This document shows, in pieces, positions 1-11,911 of a DNA stretch of 64,000 nucleotides (its first letter is position 1; every line of letters begins with the position of its first letter). Origin of the DNA: Coptis chinensis (taxonomy: Eukaryota > Streptophyta > Magnoliopsida > Ranunculales > Ranunculaceae); the NCBI GenBank assembly GCA_015680905.1, contig CM027380.1, positions 36,138,001 through 36,202,000 of the forward strand. Direction: 5' to 3'. The translations under genes and the position numbers were made by a program. Below the pieces are notes generated by a model that worked only from the letters and a program-made list of their open reading frames with translations, made no database searches and was not told the DNA's origin.

Positions 1-416
1 AACCATTGCGAAAATAGCGGAAGGAACAAGCTTATCACTAATGCAAGGCACGAGTTGAATAAGGGTCCCGTGGACAAGATATGCAATTTGCACGTGGGGC
101 ATGGGGACTGGCTTATAGTTGATTGAATAGCCAAACAAAGAGAAAAAGACAGGGCGAGGGCTACATTTGATTAAGACAAAGAGACCAGACCACAGAAGAA
201 AGGTAGGAGGGGGGAAAACTTGGAGACAGAGATACAGCGCGGTTTAAACGAGTAGCAAAGTCAAGAGATAAAGAGATAACAAACATGCCAGACAAAATCA
301 AACATCATATGAAAGAGATTAATATCCAAATTTAAACAAAATAAGTGTATTGCAATTAGTGGCTGAGATGGGGTAAAAGTTACTTATTACAAAAAAAAAT
401 ACAAAAAAGAGGAGCT

Positions 417-2782
417 CTAATGCATCTCAGATGGGGAGTCGTTGGCAGATAGTACATCAAGAACTTCTTCAGTGGGTACAGTGGTGGTCGCTGCAGTGAT
501 GTTCTCCAGGGTTGCGACAGGGGTCTCTTCAGTAGCCACGGCAGGGTTGGAGATTTCTTCATGCACCGGGGAATGGGGAAGGTTCTCGGTGGCCGCCACT
601 TCTTCCCTGGCGTCCTCAAGGGAGGCTACCATGGGGTGGTAAGCCTTTCAGGCAGAAGTCGTCCTTCCTGTGTGAGTCGGGCAAGCTCCTCTTAGATCTT
701 CTTGGTTACCCTTTTGTCAGCAAGAAGCTTGAAGCGTTCGCGAAGGGCAACCATATCATCTTGTTGTTGCTGTAGTAGGGCGGTGGAAGCATCTTTATGC
801 TCTTGGTTGAGGGTGTTAACGGCTGCCTGGTGTTGTTGAGTTAGGGCAGACATATTGAGCTGATGTTGTTCGAGGAGCATTGCCCTTTGATGACTCAGGC
901 GGTCGTTGACTGTATCCATGTATTTCTGGTGAGATGATTCCGCAGACTGGAGTTCGTCCTGGGCCTTGAGCTTAGCCAAGTTAGCAGCGGCTAGATCGGA
1001 TTGAAGCCCTGCATAGGCAGCTTTTAGGCCAGAAGGGCCGTTGAGTTCTTTCTCCAAGGCAGCCAACTTGGTCTTGGCACTAAAAAGACTGCAGATCATG
1101 AAAGAAATGTCCAAGCTCACCTAGAATCAGAAAAAGAGAGGTAAAAAAAACAAAAAAGGGGGAGAGAAAGAGAGAGTGAGTGTACCCGTTCCCAGTTAGT
1201 ATACAGAGAGGTGCGGTGCTGATCAAAAGAACCCCCGTCGGCATAGGCGATGTCCTTGGGCAGATGGGCGTTGTAGAATAGGGAAGAGGCTACAGCCACA
1301 TTGTCCAAGGCGGAGTCAGCTGTTGATACTCGGCGGTTGCACACATTGAAAATGGGACAGAAGTCCTCTACAGGGGCCGATTCAGAGACCGTAGCTGCAG
1401 GTGGAATTGGTTCTTTGCTAGGCCGGCGTGTGTGGGGGGAAGAGACTGCGGGTTGAAGTGACGAGGTGATGGGGGAAGGTTCTTCAGATGTCGAGGTACG
1501 CGGAGCTACATGGATTGATTCTTTAGAGGCTGATGTCCGTTGCCTCTTGGACGGGACGGGGGCATTTCGACAAGAGCCCTTATTTCAGTTGGGGAAACCT
1601 CAGTCACATCTTCATCATCAGAGTCGCTATCAAATAGTTTTTGTTTACGAACATCCATGTCGTCGGTTGGGGAGTTGGGAGAGGTGTACTGGTCGTCCCA
1701 GTTAGAAATGGAGCGGTATGAAGGGATGTCTTCGGGAGCGGAAGATGCGGGAGAATCACAAGATCTAAGGGAGTGAGAGGAGGGGCGAGGACGATGGTGG
1801 TGGGAGGAAGAGACGTGGGATCTTTTTCTGGTAGGCAGAGAGGCTTTGGGTTTCCACTCCTTGGGAGGGGGAGGGCGGTAAAAGGGAGCTAAGAAGCCGC
1901 AAAAAGTTTGTAGACTGGGGATTTGCAACAGCGGGGTGGCGGTGGTAGGGTGGATGCCTAGGTGGTTGGCTTGAGTAGGGCCGAGATCGTGGAGTCTTTG
2001 GAAAATAGGACAAGAGATGCCGGAGTAGAGTTAGGATTTGGAGTCCAGCCGCCAACCTACAAAACAGAGAAGAACAGTGAGTTAGAGCATAACGGTAACA
2101 ATGCAATAAGAAATAAGGGAAGAACAAGGATACTCACCATGGGTGATGAAGGAGAAATGGTTAAGATTTAAATCCGAAGGAATATCCGTGGACAGAAATT
2201 ATCCTGATACGTATAAAGGATAATGGTGCCACACTTTGTCTGAGGATGTGATACAGAGCAAGAGTGATGGCTTATGAGGGCATACACAAAAAGACTGGTA
2301 TCCCACACCGATGTCTTTAGTACTTTTCTTAATGAAATAGTGGGAGAAGATGTCGCGGCTAGTGATTTTAGGTTCGCCGGTTTTATTGTATACATTCGCG
2401 GCATACATAATCCTCCAAAAATTCCCTATGCCTTGACATGGGGGGATGTTGAAATGATTTCACACCTCGACATCCAGGAGAATGAGGGGCAGCCGTAGAC
2501 CAGCGATAATTTGACCCACTGTGATTACAAGGTACCCCGGACGGCGGGGAAACAGGTGAGGGTAGTGTGAGATAGATGGCATGTGTTCTACAGTTATGTT
2601 GGCTAGAATGCCATAAGCTGCCCTAATTGCGTCCAAATTAAGGAGGCGGCATCGCGAGGGCAGAGGTAGTAAAGGGACTTGGCGCTCAGAGGTGAAGGGG
2701 GCCGCTGTAGGGGAATAGGAGGCACAGACGCTGCTCTATGTGAGCGAGAAGTGGAAGAATCGCCCGAGTTAAAGCCTGACAT
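417..2782 (-). pseudogene. E1 antisense accessory gene (gypsy-associated, intron-bearing), broken
   Basis: Read on the minus strand from ATG at 2782 (MSGFNSGDSSTSR). A globular N-terminal part (about 2660-2170) matches the E2 copy at 16.02-16.55 kb, for example IGNFWRIMYAANVYNK here against IGNFWRIMYTANYYNK. Then come a proline/serine/basic linker with the acidic motif KLFDSDSDDEDVTEV (about 1620-1660) and a long coiled coil (692-1120). Two introns with GT-AG borders lie at 2057-2137 (81 bp) and 1121-1185 (65 bp), at the same places as in E2. Several frameshifts and stops break the frame. The architecture fits what Pfam calls 'putative gypsy type transposon' proteins of Tat-lineage elements (family knowledge). 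The biochemical function is unknown. A TATA-like box lies upstream at 3046-3053. Confidence 0.65.
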
Positions 2783-3045
2783 TGGAAAAACAGAAGTACA
2801 TACGCGGGATATGAACAAAATCAACTATTTAGCTCGAACAAAAATGAAGGAAGCCTAGAAAGCGTACCGACTGAAGCAAAGAGAGTGGTTATGCCTGAGT
2901 AGAGGTTTGAAAAGATGAAAGAACCGCCAGGAGACCGAGGAAGCGCCCATAAACTGGAGGTTGATTGGAGAAGAGGAAATGGGAGAGTAGTGAAAAGCAA
3001 AGGGAGAGGGGAAAACAAAATGAGGAAGAGGGAGAGGGAGGGGAG

Positions 3046-3053
3046 TTTAAATA
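3046..3053 (-). promoter_or_regulatory. Possible TATA box for the E1 antisense gene
   Basis: TATTTAAA on the minus strand in a C/T-rich tract, about 265 nt upstream of the ATG at 2782 and outside the LTR. It would give the antisense gene its own promoter. Position and sequence only; no transcript evidence. Confidence 0.4.
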
Positions 3054-3294
3054 GGGGAGGGGTAAAAGTGTAATTACTGGGGTTTGTGGAACTCGAGGAG
3101 TCAGGCAGACAATCCAGCCAGCGCGAGACACGTGAAAGCCCAAGGTACGAGGGGCGGCTGAAAACGTGCGTGATGATTGCAGCCCACCTCACATGCAAAC
3201 CAAGAAAAAAGAACATGGGCGGTGGAAAGAGAATAACAATGAGAGTTCTCGACCCCGGATCCATTAACAGGACCACGGAGTCGAGAAGGGGCAT

Positions 3295-3605
3295 TTGTAG
3301 TGACACAATGTGGGAAGATTAGACTAAGTCAGCGGTGCAGGGGATAGGAGGCAACATAATTAAAGAAACGGAGGAGTAGTGAATCAAGACCACGGAACCT
3401 TAGACCGCGGACGTGGCATGCGAATGGTCGAAAGGAGAGCCATGGGATAACAGGACAGATGGGCGGTCCAGATGAGAGGAGGGAGGTATAAAAAGAAAAG
3501 GGTGAGGAGAAAAAGAGGAGGCCGCTAAGGAGAAAAAGAGGGGAGGAATAGAGTAAGAGATAAAGTAAGAGAGATTAAGGAGTTGAGATATTTAGGGTTC
3601 ATACA
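3295..3605 (+). repeat. E1 3' LTR (approximate borders)
   Basis: The block starts TGTAGTGACAC after the purine tract GAGAAGGGGC, contains a TATA box (TATAAAAAG, 3487-3495), and ends in ATACA just before Athila-like sequence. It resembles the E2 LTR (32178-32446) around the TATA box. The partner LTR is outside the window, so the borders rest on TG...CA and the neighbouring sequences only. Confidence 0.5.
3487..3495 (+). promoter_or_regulatory. LTR TATA box (E1)
   Basis: TATAAAAAG within the E1 LTR. The same box followed by AAAAG occurs at the equivalent place in the E2 LTR on its coding strand (32279-32287), so this is probably the core promoter of the family. Confidence 0.5.
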
Positions 3606-3649
3606 AATACCTCTCCTCCACCTTACCCTAAACCCATTTTCGATTTTAA

Positions 3650-4725
3650 ACATCAATGGCCCAAAAATGCAAAATCCTCCCGGAACAAGTTTTCAAAATG
3701 GAACAGTTTGCACCATTTTACAATGATGAGATGCAAAGAAGGAGTTAGCAAAAGTTGTGGTATAAGGAGAACGATTTTTACCATGAGGATTTGGTTTTGA
3801 ATTTTTACAAGAAGCGGGAAATATAGGGTAGGAAGATTTTTGTGAAGGTGAATGGTGCGAAGAGAGAAGTGAGTGCTTCGATGTTGACTCATATTCTGGG
3901 CATTTAGCCGAAACGCCACCTTGTAGCCACAACACAAGAATCCCAGTATGGTGGGGTCGAGGCATTGATGAGAAAGACTATGTTGGAGGGACAGTACAAT
4001 ACGAAATCGTATTGCGTCCAACAGTCATCTCTGAGAACCAACTAGCTGGCTGTAGCTCAATAGGTTGGTAAGAATGTCATTGGGAAAGAGAAGTTCAATG
4101 ACATCAGTCTGAACTGTCTCCACGTACTCTGGTTATTACAGCAAAAGAGGTATGATTTTTGCATCATTGACTTTTTATTAACTATGATTAGAGGAGTTGG
4201 AGTAAGTACCGCACCCTTTCCTGTTTTAATTACTAAGATGATGTTATCTTTTGGTGAGAAACCAAAAACTGAGCGGATTATGTTGAAGTTGCATGCAAAT
4301 GCAATTTCTTATACGGAATGTATCCAGAAGACGTGGAGATTGCCTGGAGATAGGGTTGTAGAAGATGTTAATTTGGATGATGAGGAGGACACGGCATGTT
4401 TTGATGACAATGCCTTGGAGAAGTGTAATTCTGATATAGAACGCATGGCATTGATTCATCGTGGCCAGCGTTCTATTAATACCATTTATGAAGACATCCG
4501 GACTAGGTAGACTACCATGTATCAGAATTATGAGGAGCTCAGGACTACCATGGAGACCCTAGTCCAGCGTGATAAGGAGCGTGAGAAATCCATGAACGCA
4601 TATCTCGAGAGTCAGTGGAAGTGCTATGGCGCTTGCCACCCTATCAGAGTTCTACTTCTGATGAGTCTGAGAGGCATGAGCGTCGTCGCAGAAGGCCGGA
4701 TGACTCTGGCCCATCTTCATTTCAT
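3650..4725 (+). pseudogene. E4 accessory ORF A (Athila-associated plant retroelement protein), broken
   Basis: Reading from about 3650, one frame with several stop codons runs through segments such as LPEQVFKMEQFAPFYNDEM and APFPVLITKMMLSFGEK to an uninterrupted stretch at 4184-4510, and continues past a stop at 4508-4510 to about 4620. A C-terminal arginine-rich tail (HERRRRRPDDSGPSS) lies in a shifted frame near 4660-4725. The E5 counterpart is at about 59.87-61.1 kb (shared SVLITKIML-type motif). The general look fits the 'putative plant transposon protein' family that accompanies Athila-type elements; its molecular role is not known. A GTGAGT donor-like site follows the tail at about 4727. 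Dead in this copy. Confidence 0.5.
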
Positions 4726-5358
4726 GGTGAGTACTTTAGTTGTGATGTGTTTAGGAAATTTCCCTATTTTCGTAGAATTTTATTTCGAGTTGTTTAGTTT
4801 ATTAGTTAGATTTGGATTATGTAATCGTTTTCGACTATTTGATTGTTAGTTGAATTTTTAATTTAATTTGGTTTTTGTCCAAGCATGCGATGATTTTTCC
4901 ATGAATCCCACCTTCCTGAATTGTTTGGGGGTGATATTATTATTTTTTGCATTGCTTTTATCTTATCTACCGTTTTAGAAGTTAAATTTTGCAAACTGTG
5001 AAAATATGAGTTGTTGAGAATGTTACCAATATTGGTGTGGCTAAGATTATATATTGTTGTGGTGATGGAATTTCAATGAATAGAATTAGGAAGTTGCTAT
5101 TTTAAGTTCAACCAAAAAGCTATTGGTTTATATTTGGAATATGCACCTAACTTGTTTCTGTTTTGGTTTTAGAAATTTCTGTTTCCATCATCCTGCCTTA
5201 ACAATTTTGGCAACTCGTGGATGTTGGTTTTAGAAACTAAACCTCTATAAATACTTGATTCACTCTACACTTACAAACCACACCTCTCACCTTGCACTCT
5301 CACCTTTCACTTCTCACTTTTCTCTTAGTTTTTCACTACAGAGCACTCAAGGTATACG

Positions 5359-5536
5359 GAGTGCACCCCGCGCCCTTCATAGCACAATTGTGAGCGCACC
5401 CTGCGCTATAGTGCCTGGACCTCAAGCAAGGCGGGAGCGCACCCCGCGCCCTTGACAACCCAATTGTGAGCGCACCCTGCGCTGTAGCGCCTAGACCTCG
5501 AGCAAGACAAGAGCGCACCCCGCGCCTTGACCTTCG
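5359..5536 (+). repeat. GC-rich 76-bp tandem repeat, 2.3 copies
   Basis: Copies at 5359-5434 and 5435-5510 plus a partial copy to about 5536, each opening GAGYGCACCCCGCGCC. The copies differ at a few positions. They stand out by high GC inside AT-rich E4 sequence. The equivalent place in E5 (59.09-59.27 kb) is also GC-rich, with shorter GCGCGAAGTCGCT-type repeats. Confidence 0.85.
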
Positions 5537-5639
5537 TAGCCACTTAAATTTCTGATTTTTTGTGAGTTTTTCCTAGGTTGTTTGCAACACTTCTAAAGTG
5601 TAATTGTTGTGATGACATCCCCTCATATCATACCGGAAC

Positions 5640-6195
5640 AGTCTTTTGAAGATTTGTTCTGAAGTGACACCTATGGAGGATGGTTCCGTGATAGAATCGT
5701 ATAGTCAAAATGGACACATCTATTGGTAAGTCCTGATGACTCATATTCACCTCAACTTACTGAATATTTCTATAATAATTCAAGGTTCTTTTGTCAATCA
5801 GATGGAGAACAAATGTTCTCTGTCGTAGTTAATGATACAACTATGGATTTCAGTAAGTTTTTAGTTGCTTTTGTTGTGGGACTGCCTATGCCTGTTCCTA
5901 CAAACTCATGGGGATATCTAACTAATAATGCATACCTTTATAACTATGAGTACTTTCACGAGACCTATGGGGGAGGAGTTTTTTGTGTAATAGACCGAGG
6001 GCAGTATAATATAACCCTAGGTAGCCTATCCCAGAATGTAGGTCTTACCATGTTTTTCATTATGATGAATATTTTAGGGGATTGGCAATTTACTTCTACA
6101 CATAGTACCACTGGTGACATTTTCCTTGCTTTATCATAGCATGGCAGGACGCAAAAGAACCTCCCTTCTATGTAGACGAGGATGATGACGCCTAA
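5640..6195 (+). pseudogene. E4 accessory ORF B (env-like position), broken
   Basis: An open stretch at about 5715-6139 includes YFYNNSRFFCQSDGEQMFSV. After a frame change it ends in an acidic tail (AWQDAKEPPFYVDEDDDA, stop 6193-6195). E5 carries the same protein at 58.1-58.96 kb with the same ending (AWQDAKEPHFFIEVEDDEDDE). The tail matching in both copies shows that this was a real coding region, now frameshifted. It lies between pol and the polypurine tract, where Athila elements carry an env-like or unknown frame. I see no convincing signal peptide or fusion-protein features and assign no function. Confidence 0.5.
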
Positions 6196-8013
6196 ATGCT
6201 GGATAGGAGGTAAGTTTTTATTTTTGTTCGTGTCTGCTTATGTCCTAAACAATTTACCTTTTTGTAACCCCATAATGGGTGGAACTCGTATAGAGTTGCG
6301 TCTATTTTTATCTATATTAGTATGTTTTAACTTTATTTTGCAGATGTTCCAAAATTTCAAGCGTTTCCATGGTATTTTTCTACCCTTTTTATTTCAATAC
6401 TTTGAGGACAAAGCATGTTTTTGTTTGGGGTGGCATAGAAACATGCATAATTTAAGGCATCTATTAGGATATAGATATGTACAATATACACTTGTTTTCT
6501 AGTAAAAAATTTAAAAAATTAAAAAATATAAATAAAAGTTTATGATATGCACTTAGGAATATGGGTGTTATTTCTTTCTCTATGTTCTTAATAATCTAGA
6601 AGTTTCATGTTAGCTTTTATATTAGAATAGTCTTTAGAAACTTAGGTTAATATGTAGGTAATAATCTTTGCATCTTTCTATAAATATATTGCATGAGCAT
6701 CTATGTTTGTATTGACAGTAAGTTTCTGAAATCTAGGCTAGTATACTTATTCTACAAATCCTGTGAGAATATAGCCTAAAGCCTTATATGATTGAAATAT
6801 TTGAGAAATGACACAAGGGAGAAGTAAATTCCGAATAGAAAAATCACACGTCCACTTGCTTGATTATTATACCATATCCTAAGTGAGAATTTAGGCCCTC
6901 TTTGGATCGATATAGCAAGAAATCCAAACCTATATGAAATTATTTTCCGCTAGTCACCCCTCTGAGCCTTTCCTTAGCCTTTCATAAACCGCAAATCCTT
7001 TACCTTTTTACAAAACAAAATAAAAATAAAAATCAGCCTACCCATCTTTAAATGAGTATGAGAATAGAGATGAAATAAAGAATAAAGAGAAAGACCTTTG
7101 AAAGCAAGAATTTGTTAATTGATTCAAATAAGAAAAGAAAAGAAAGTTTCCATTCAAAGAAAAGAAAAAATAAATAAATAAAATAAAATAAAAAGTTAGA
7201 ACTCCAAAAACAGAATCAAATAAGTCAAAAGCCAAAAGAAAAAGAAAAAAATTGCTAAGGATGGAAACAAAGTGTAGAAGCAAAGTAAGAACAAGGTTTT
7301 CTCTCATTACATAATATGAAGACTCTATTATCTTGGACTAGTTCTTTTTGAATATCCATTTCCTTCATTTTTAAACCATCACCTAATCCCCGCAACACCT
7401 AATAAAGACCTTTAGTTCAATTAGGAATAGGTTAGTGTGATAATAAGTGGTAGATGTGTTTAATCGACTCCGGCTTCCTTGTGTGTCATTGAGATTGTAA
7501 GGTAAAATGTGCCTACTGCACACTGGAGTAGCGAAACTTGAGCGGAAAAATCAGAGTGTTTTTGTCTTGACATTTATGTGAGGAACTACTTAATGATGTT
7601 ATTCCCAAGTTTTAGAAACGGACTTGTTACTGCATTTCATAGCATAGCTCATTGTATATATGTTTATTCGTAGATGATTGATTATTATGGATATATTAGC
7701 TTAGGTTTCGACTTGACTATTCTGTAGTCATTACTAGTGAGATGGATAAGATATCTGAGAATAGGTAAGAAAACAATAGTTTTATTTCTTAGTCGTTGTA
7801 GTATAAATGAAGTTTGTGAGTACCTTCACTAGAAAACTCTCACGAGGCTATAACTCGTCCACTAGGGAATTCCTAGTAGGTTAAGGCCTTGTTGCATATG
7901 GTCAATACAATCGCACTCGGCAAAACGAGATTAGTTAGAACTCCATTTTTGGTCACTTATTCTAATTTCTCATATTTGCTTGAGGACAAGCAAAATGCTA
8001 TTTGGGGGTGGTT
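6196..8013 (+). other. AT-rich non-coding internal spacer of E4, ending in the polypurine tract
   Basis: No recognisable gene. Poly-A/T-rich stretches (around 7010-7270) and short phrases are shared in reverse complement with E5 56293-58106, including the 'gaggacaagcaaa' phrase and the tract TTTGGGGGTGGTT just before the LTR at 8014. The small open frames here are low-complexity. Confidence 0.6.
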
Positions 8014-8660
8014 TGATAAGAGCCCAAAACTATAGTTTAAACCCCTTAACAATATTGCTTTTAGACTAATTATGTGATTAATAAGTAAGAGTTAGTACTC
8101 TTATCGTACTTTTGTGTGTTTCAGGCATTGGAGTCAATTATGTGCAGAAATGTGTCCCTTTTATGAGATAAAGGAGCAAAGGTTGGTTGCTAAGAAGTTC
8201 TATGATTAAAGGCCAAGATTCAAGGAGAAAGAACCTTTTTAAAGCCCGGTTAAAGCTGAAAAGTCAAAGTCAACGCGGGCAGATATAGCGTACAAAAGTC
8301 AACAGAACTTCCGAAGGCTCTATCTTTGGACTCAGACCTTGGAATTGGGCCTAGCATATGTCAAAATGACCGGCTCGAAACTAGCTTTTTAATGGTTTAA
8401 TCCTTGACCCAATCAGAGGAGCAAAAGTAGACGAAAAGGCTATTGAAGTCATTTCCAGCTGAAAACCCCTTTGTGGACTGAAGTAATGAGGTTTTGGGCC
8501 CAATTTTCCGGCCCAAAACATGGCTCCTAAGCCCATGCACAAAATTGTGGATCTAGCCTCTTTTATTTAAAGAGGACAAAGGTTTAGCTCTTAAGTTACG
8601 TAGTTTCTAATTCATAGACTTAGTTAGATAATTGATAAACTTAGTTTTTTTGGAATTCAA

Positions 8661-8672
8661 TACTTGATTAGC

Positions 8673-8675
<3 letters not shown>
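8661..8675 (+). repeat. LINE target-site duplication, left copy
   Basis: TACTTGATTAGCTTT, identical to 15243-15257. A 15-bp target duplication is typical of L1-type target-primed insertion. The exact 3' limit is blurred by the adjoining T-run. Confidence 0.9.
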
Positions 8676-8703
<28 letters not shown>

Positions 8704-8742
8704 AAGATAAGCTAGGGTTAGGCTGACCCTCACCTGCATTAT

Positions 8743-9820
8743 TTAACCATATCTTATATAGATAGTACCTCGTGCATCCTCCTCTATTAGATTTTGCAAT
8801 TCTCTATATAAAGGAGGAATAAACACTGATAACTCTTTACATAGAGATGGGTTTAGCCAAGCAAGAAAGTCTGCCAACTGGTTAACTTCCCTAAATACAT
8901 GCGAGAAGGAACAAAAACTAAAATGTTCAGCAATCTTTGATATTTGGGCTTCTATGTCCACGCAAGTCCAAGGTGGTTTTGCTATCTTGTTGATGATGTT
9001 CACCTTTGCCGATTGAGTCCGATTCCACTTCCACCTTTTGATTCCTATCTCATAGCATACCTCAAGCCCAATTCCTATCGCTTTCAAATCTCAAACAAAG
9101 ACCGCCTACTTATCTCCACTTCCCGAGTAAGCTTCCAAAGATCGCTCCCTCACTATCTCCTCGATGATCCCCCATGACCAGACTCAGGTCTCCGCCAATG
9201 CTCCATCAAGATTCAACTTTGCTATACCTTGTTTTGGTGGTGTCGAGCTGCACTCTTGCTTCTTTTGCACTTGGAACTCTATTTGTAAGCCCAGCGACTG
9301 GCATAGATTCCTTGCTTCAGTGGATTCTGCGACTTCTTTCACTTGTGTTTGGATGTACACCTTTGTCTCTCTAAGTAATCTCCTTAGCACTACCAGCTGG
9401 TCTCTCATTGTTCTTGAATCTGCGCCCATTCCTTTCTTTCCAAATTCCCTCTACAGCCGCACAAATATAGACCTTGTAGACTTCAGCCACAACACACGAC
9501 CCTTTGCATACTCTCAGCAGTGACGACCATTCTCTGTTCGAACTTCTTCTATCTTCCTTTATTCCCAACGCATTCTTTACGCCTTCAATGATCTCACGTG
9601 AATATGTACACTCAAAAAAAAGGTGGTTAGAAAACTCTCTGCTCTGATTACATAAACAGCAGGACGAGAATGAGATGATTTTCTTGTATACTAACCTGTT
9701 TTGCGTGGATAAACTGTTAGAGAATAGATTCCATGTAGTAAAGGAGTGTCTTGGTATAACCAATCTACCCCAGACTAGCCTCTGCCATTTTACTTTTTCA
9801 ACTTTTCTTCTCAAAGCTTC
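8743..9820 (-). pseudogene. LINE ORF2 C-terminal part: zinc-finger motif and RNase H
   Basis: This continues ORF2 after the RT. A cysteine/histidine motif of the reverse-transcriptase zinc-binding type (CCLCNQSREFSNHLFFEC) lies at about 9620-9660. The RNase H-like domain starts around 9220-9200 with LNLDGALAET, where the Asp would be catalytic, and ends with HVFREVNQLADFLA (about 8850-8900). This matches the RNase H tail that many plant L1 elements carry after RT. The domain is split over at least two frames near 9100-9180 and 9430, so it is inactive. Translation ends at 8743. Confidence 0.8.
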
Positions 9821-9919
9821 ATACGCGCTGTTCGATGTAAACTTGCCATTAGGGTGAGGTTTTCACACTACTCAGTCCTGATCAAGATGCTTATTGATCC
9901 TTGTATTCAGAATGTCTTC

Positions 9920-11711
9920 TCATAGCCTATTACTTTGGATGTTCTGTACCACTTCGTTCCAACTTCCTTCTGATATGAGTTCATCCACTGTTGCATTAAT
10001 AGTAATTTGTAATTCAGCTACTGCCTGTGCGTTCAACAAGAGAGGACTACTGTTGCACCAGATATCATGCCATACTAGCGTGTCTTGTCCATTTGAGATA
10101 GAGTACAGGATTAGTTCACGCGCTTCTTTTCTTCTCTTTAGGATGTTCCTCCAAGACCATGAACAGTCTTGAGGGATTGCCATAGTCCACAAGAACTTGT
10201 TAGCCAACTGATTTTTCCACACCCAATCAACCCAAATACTACTCTCCTTAGCAGCTACTTTGAATAGCAGCCCACAATAAGCCCCTGTATTCCATACTTC
10301 CATATTCATGATACCCAGCCCTCCTTCTTCTTTCGTCTTGCAGATAGTACTAAGGCTCACTTGATGCACACATCTCTTGGTATCAGTTCCACTCCATAGA
10401 AAAGTTGCACATATCTTTTCCACGTTCTCTATAACCATTTTTGGTAGGATGAAAGTTCTAGCCCAGTATATATGCAACGAGTTGAGCACTGATAAAATCA
10501 GTTGTAGTCTTCCTGCATGAGAGAGTAATTTTGCTTTCCAATCCCTGATTCTGCTTGTAACCTTATCTATCAGAGGCTGACATTCTTTGATACCTAGGCG
10601 AGCAGAGAAAAGTGGAAGACCTAGGTATCTTACTGGAGGAGTTACCAGTTCAATGCCTAATATCTTAGCCAAATCCAAGGAGGCTTGTTGACTCATGGCA
10701 CCAATCATAATAGTTGTCTTGTGCAAATTTATCTGTAGGCCAGTCGCTGCACTGAATTCCGACAAACAATCTCTGAGAGAATGGATTGAATTCACTTCAC
10801 CTTTGCAGAAAATTAGAACGTCATCAGCAAACGCCAGGTGTGTGAGCTGATTTCTCTTGCATCTAGAATGATATTGAATAAGTTTGTTTTCAATACCCAC
10901 TCTGATCAGACAACCAAGAATTTCCATGATAAGCACAAACAAATATGGAGACATTGGGTCTCCCTGCCTTAAGCCTCTACCTCCAGGAAAGAATCCTTTC
11001 GGAGAGCCATTTATGAGTACAGAATAAGAAGGGGAGCTGATGCACATTTGAATCCACGATATCATCTTCTTCGGGCGGAAACCGTATCCGCCCAAAGATG
11101 TAAAGGATGGATTTCCAAAACTTACCATATCATAGGCCTTCCTCGATATCCAGTTTCACGGAGCATCTAGGTGTTCCGTGTCTTCTTTCATAGCCTCTCA
11201 GAACTTCATGAGACATGAGTATATTATCCTGTATCGATCTTTCGGGAATGAAAGCCGACTGATTTTCGTATACTATCTCAGGCATCACCATCTTCAACCT
11301 TTTAGTAATGACTTTGGCCACACCTTTGTAGATCGTGTTGCACAAGGCTATGGGTCTGAAATCTTCAACTTTGGTGGGTGATATCACTTTTGGGATTAGA
11401 CATAGGAAAGTTGCATTAATACCCCGAGGCAACTTATGTGTTTTAAACACATTGTTTATCGCGTTCACAACATCCATCCCTACTGTGTCCCAGCAGTATT
11501 TGAAAAAGAAAGGATTAAATCCATCCGGTCCTGTCACCTTGTTGTTCTCCATCTCAAAGAAAGCTTCCCTTATCTCTGTTTCAGTCACCTCTGCTTCCAG
11601 TATAGCATTCAAACCTGGCTCAATGATTTCTTTAACTTTCAGGTCCATGAAGAAATCTCTGTCACTAACTGAAGGTCCTGTAGCACCCAACATCTGTGTG
11701 AAGTATTTCAC
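9920..11711 (-). pseudogene. LINE ORF2 reverse transcriptase domain
   Basis: Two long open stretches (11711-11130 and 11128-9920) separated by a stop/frameshift near 11129. Visible RT motifs are [12 protein letters not shown] (fingers), [13 protein letters not shown], motif A region VKLDIEEGL (degenerate around the second aspartate), GLRQGDPMSPYLF (motif B) and the catalytic FADDVLIF (motif C). Then follow a YLGLPLF motif and the L1 thumb. Part of ORF2 that begins at 12913. The RT would copy L1 RNA at the nicked target. The break in the palm makes this copy unlikely to work. Confidence 0.92.
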
Positions 11712-11911
11712 AATACTCTGAGTTACTTCTGCCTGCCCATGCGCTGTGCCACCACTATCATTCTCTATCGCCCATATGCCTTTTCTGGCTGCCTTTTCCT
11801 TTAATGAGTTGAAGAAATACTGTGATCATTTGTCACCTTCTGTCATCCATTGGGCCTCAGCCTTTTGATCCATATCTATTGCTTCAGCTCTTGCTAAATC
11901 AACATATTTCT

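Larger units (their letters stand above)
1..3605 (+). mobile_element. E1: 3' part of a Tat-like Ty3/gypsy LTR retrotransposon
   Basis: The segment ends in an LTR-like block (about 3295-3605) preceded by a purine-rich tract, and carries an accessory gene on the opposite strand (417-2782), as in E2 and E3. The plus orientation is inferred because in E2 and E3 the accessory gene lies antisense to pol, between integrase and the 3' LTR. Any gag-pol would be left of the window. The LTR shares the motif GTATAAAAAGAAAAG with the E2 LTR, so E1 and E2 belong to one family. Bases 1-416 correspond to the pol-to-accessory-gene spacer and show no recognisable gene. E1 probably inserted into E4, since E4 internal sequence starts right after 3605; the left junction is outside the window. 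Confidence 0.6.

Noticed and set aside
5388-5400. AATTGTGAGCGC, like the core of the E. coli lac operator (also near 5461)
   Set aside because: It is part of a plant retrotransposon tandem repeat; no bacterial context. Coincidence.
7038-7307. Phe/Leu-rich minus-strand frame (and its relative at 57025-57249)
   Set aside because: A/T homopolymer-rich retroelement spacer; no conserved start or motif.
9164-9523. Plus-strand open frame
   Set aside because: Antisense of the LINE RNase H region.
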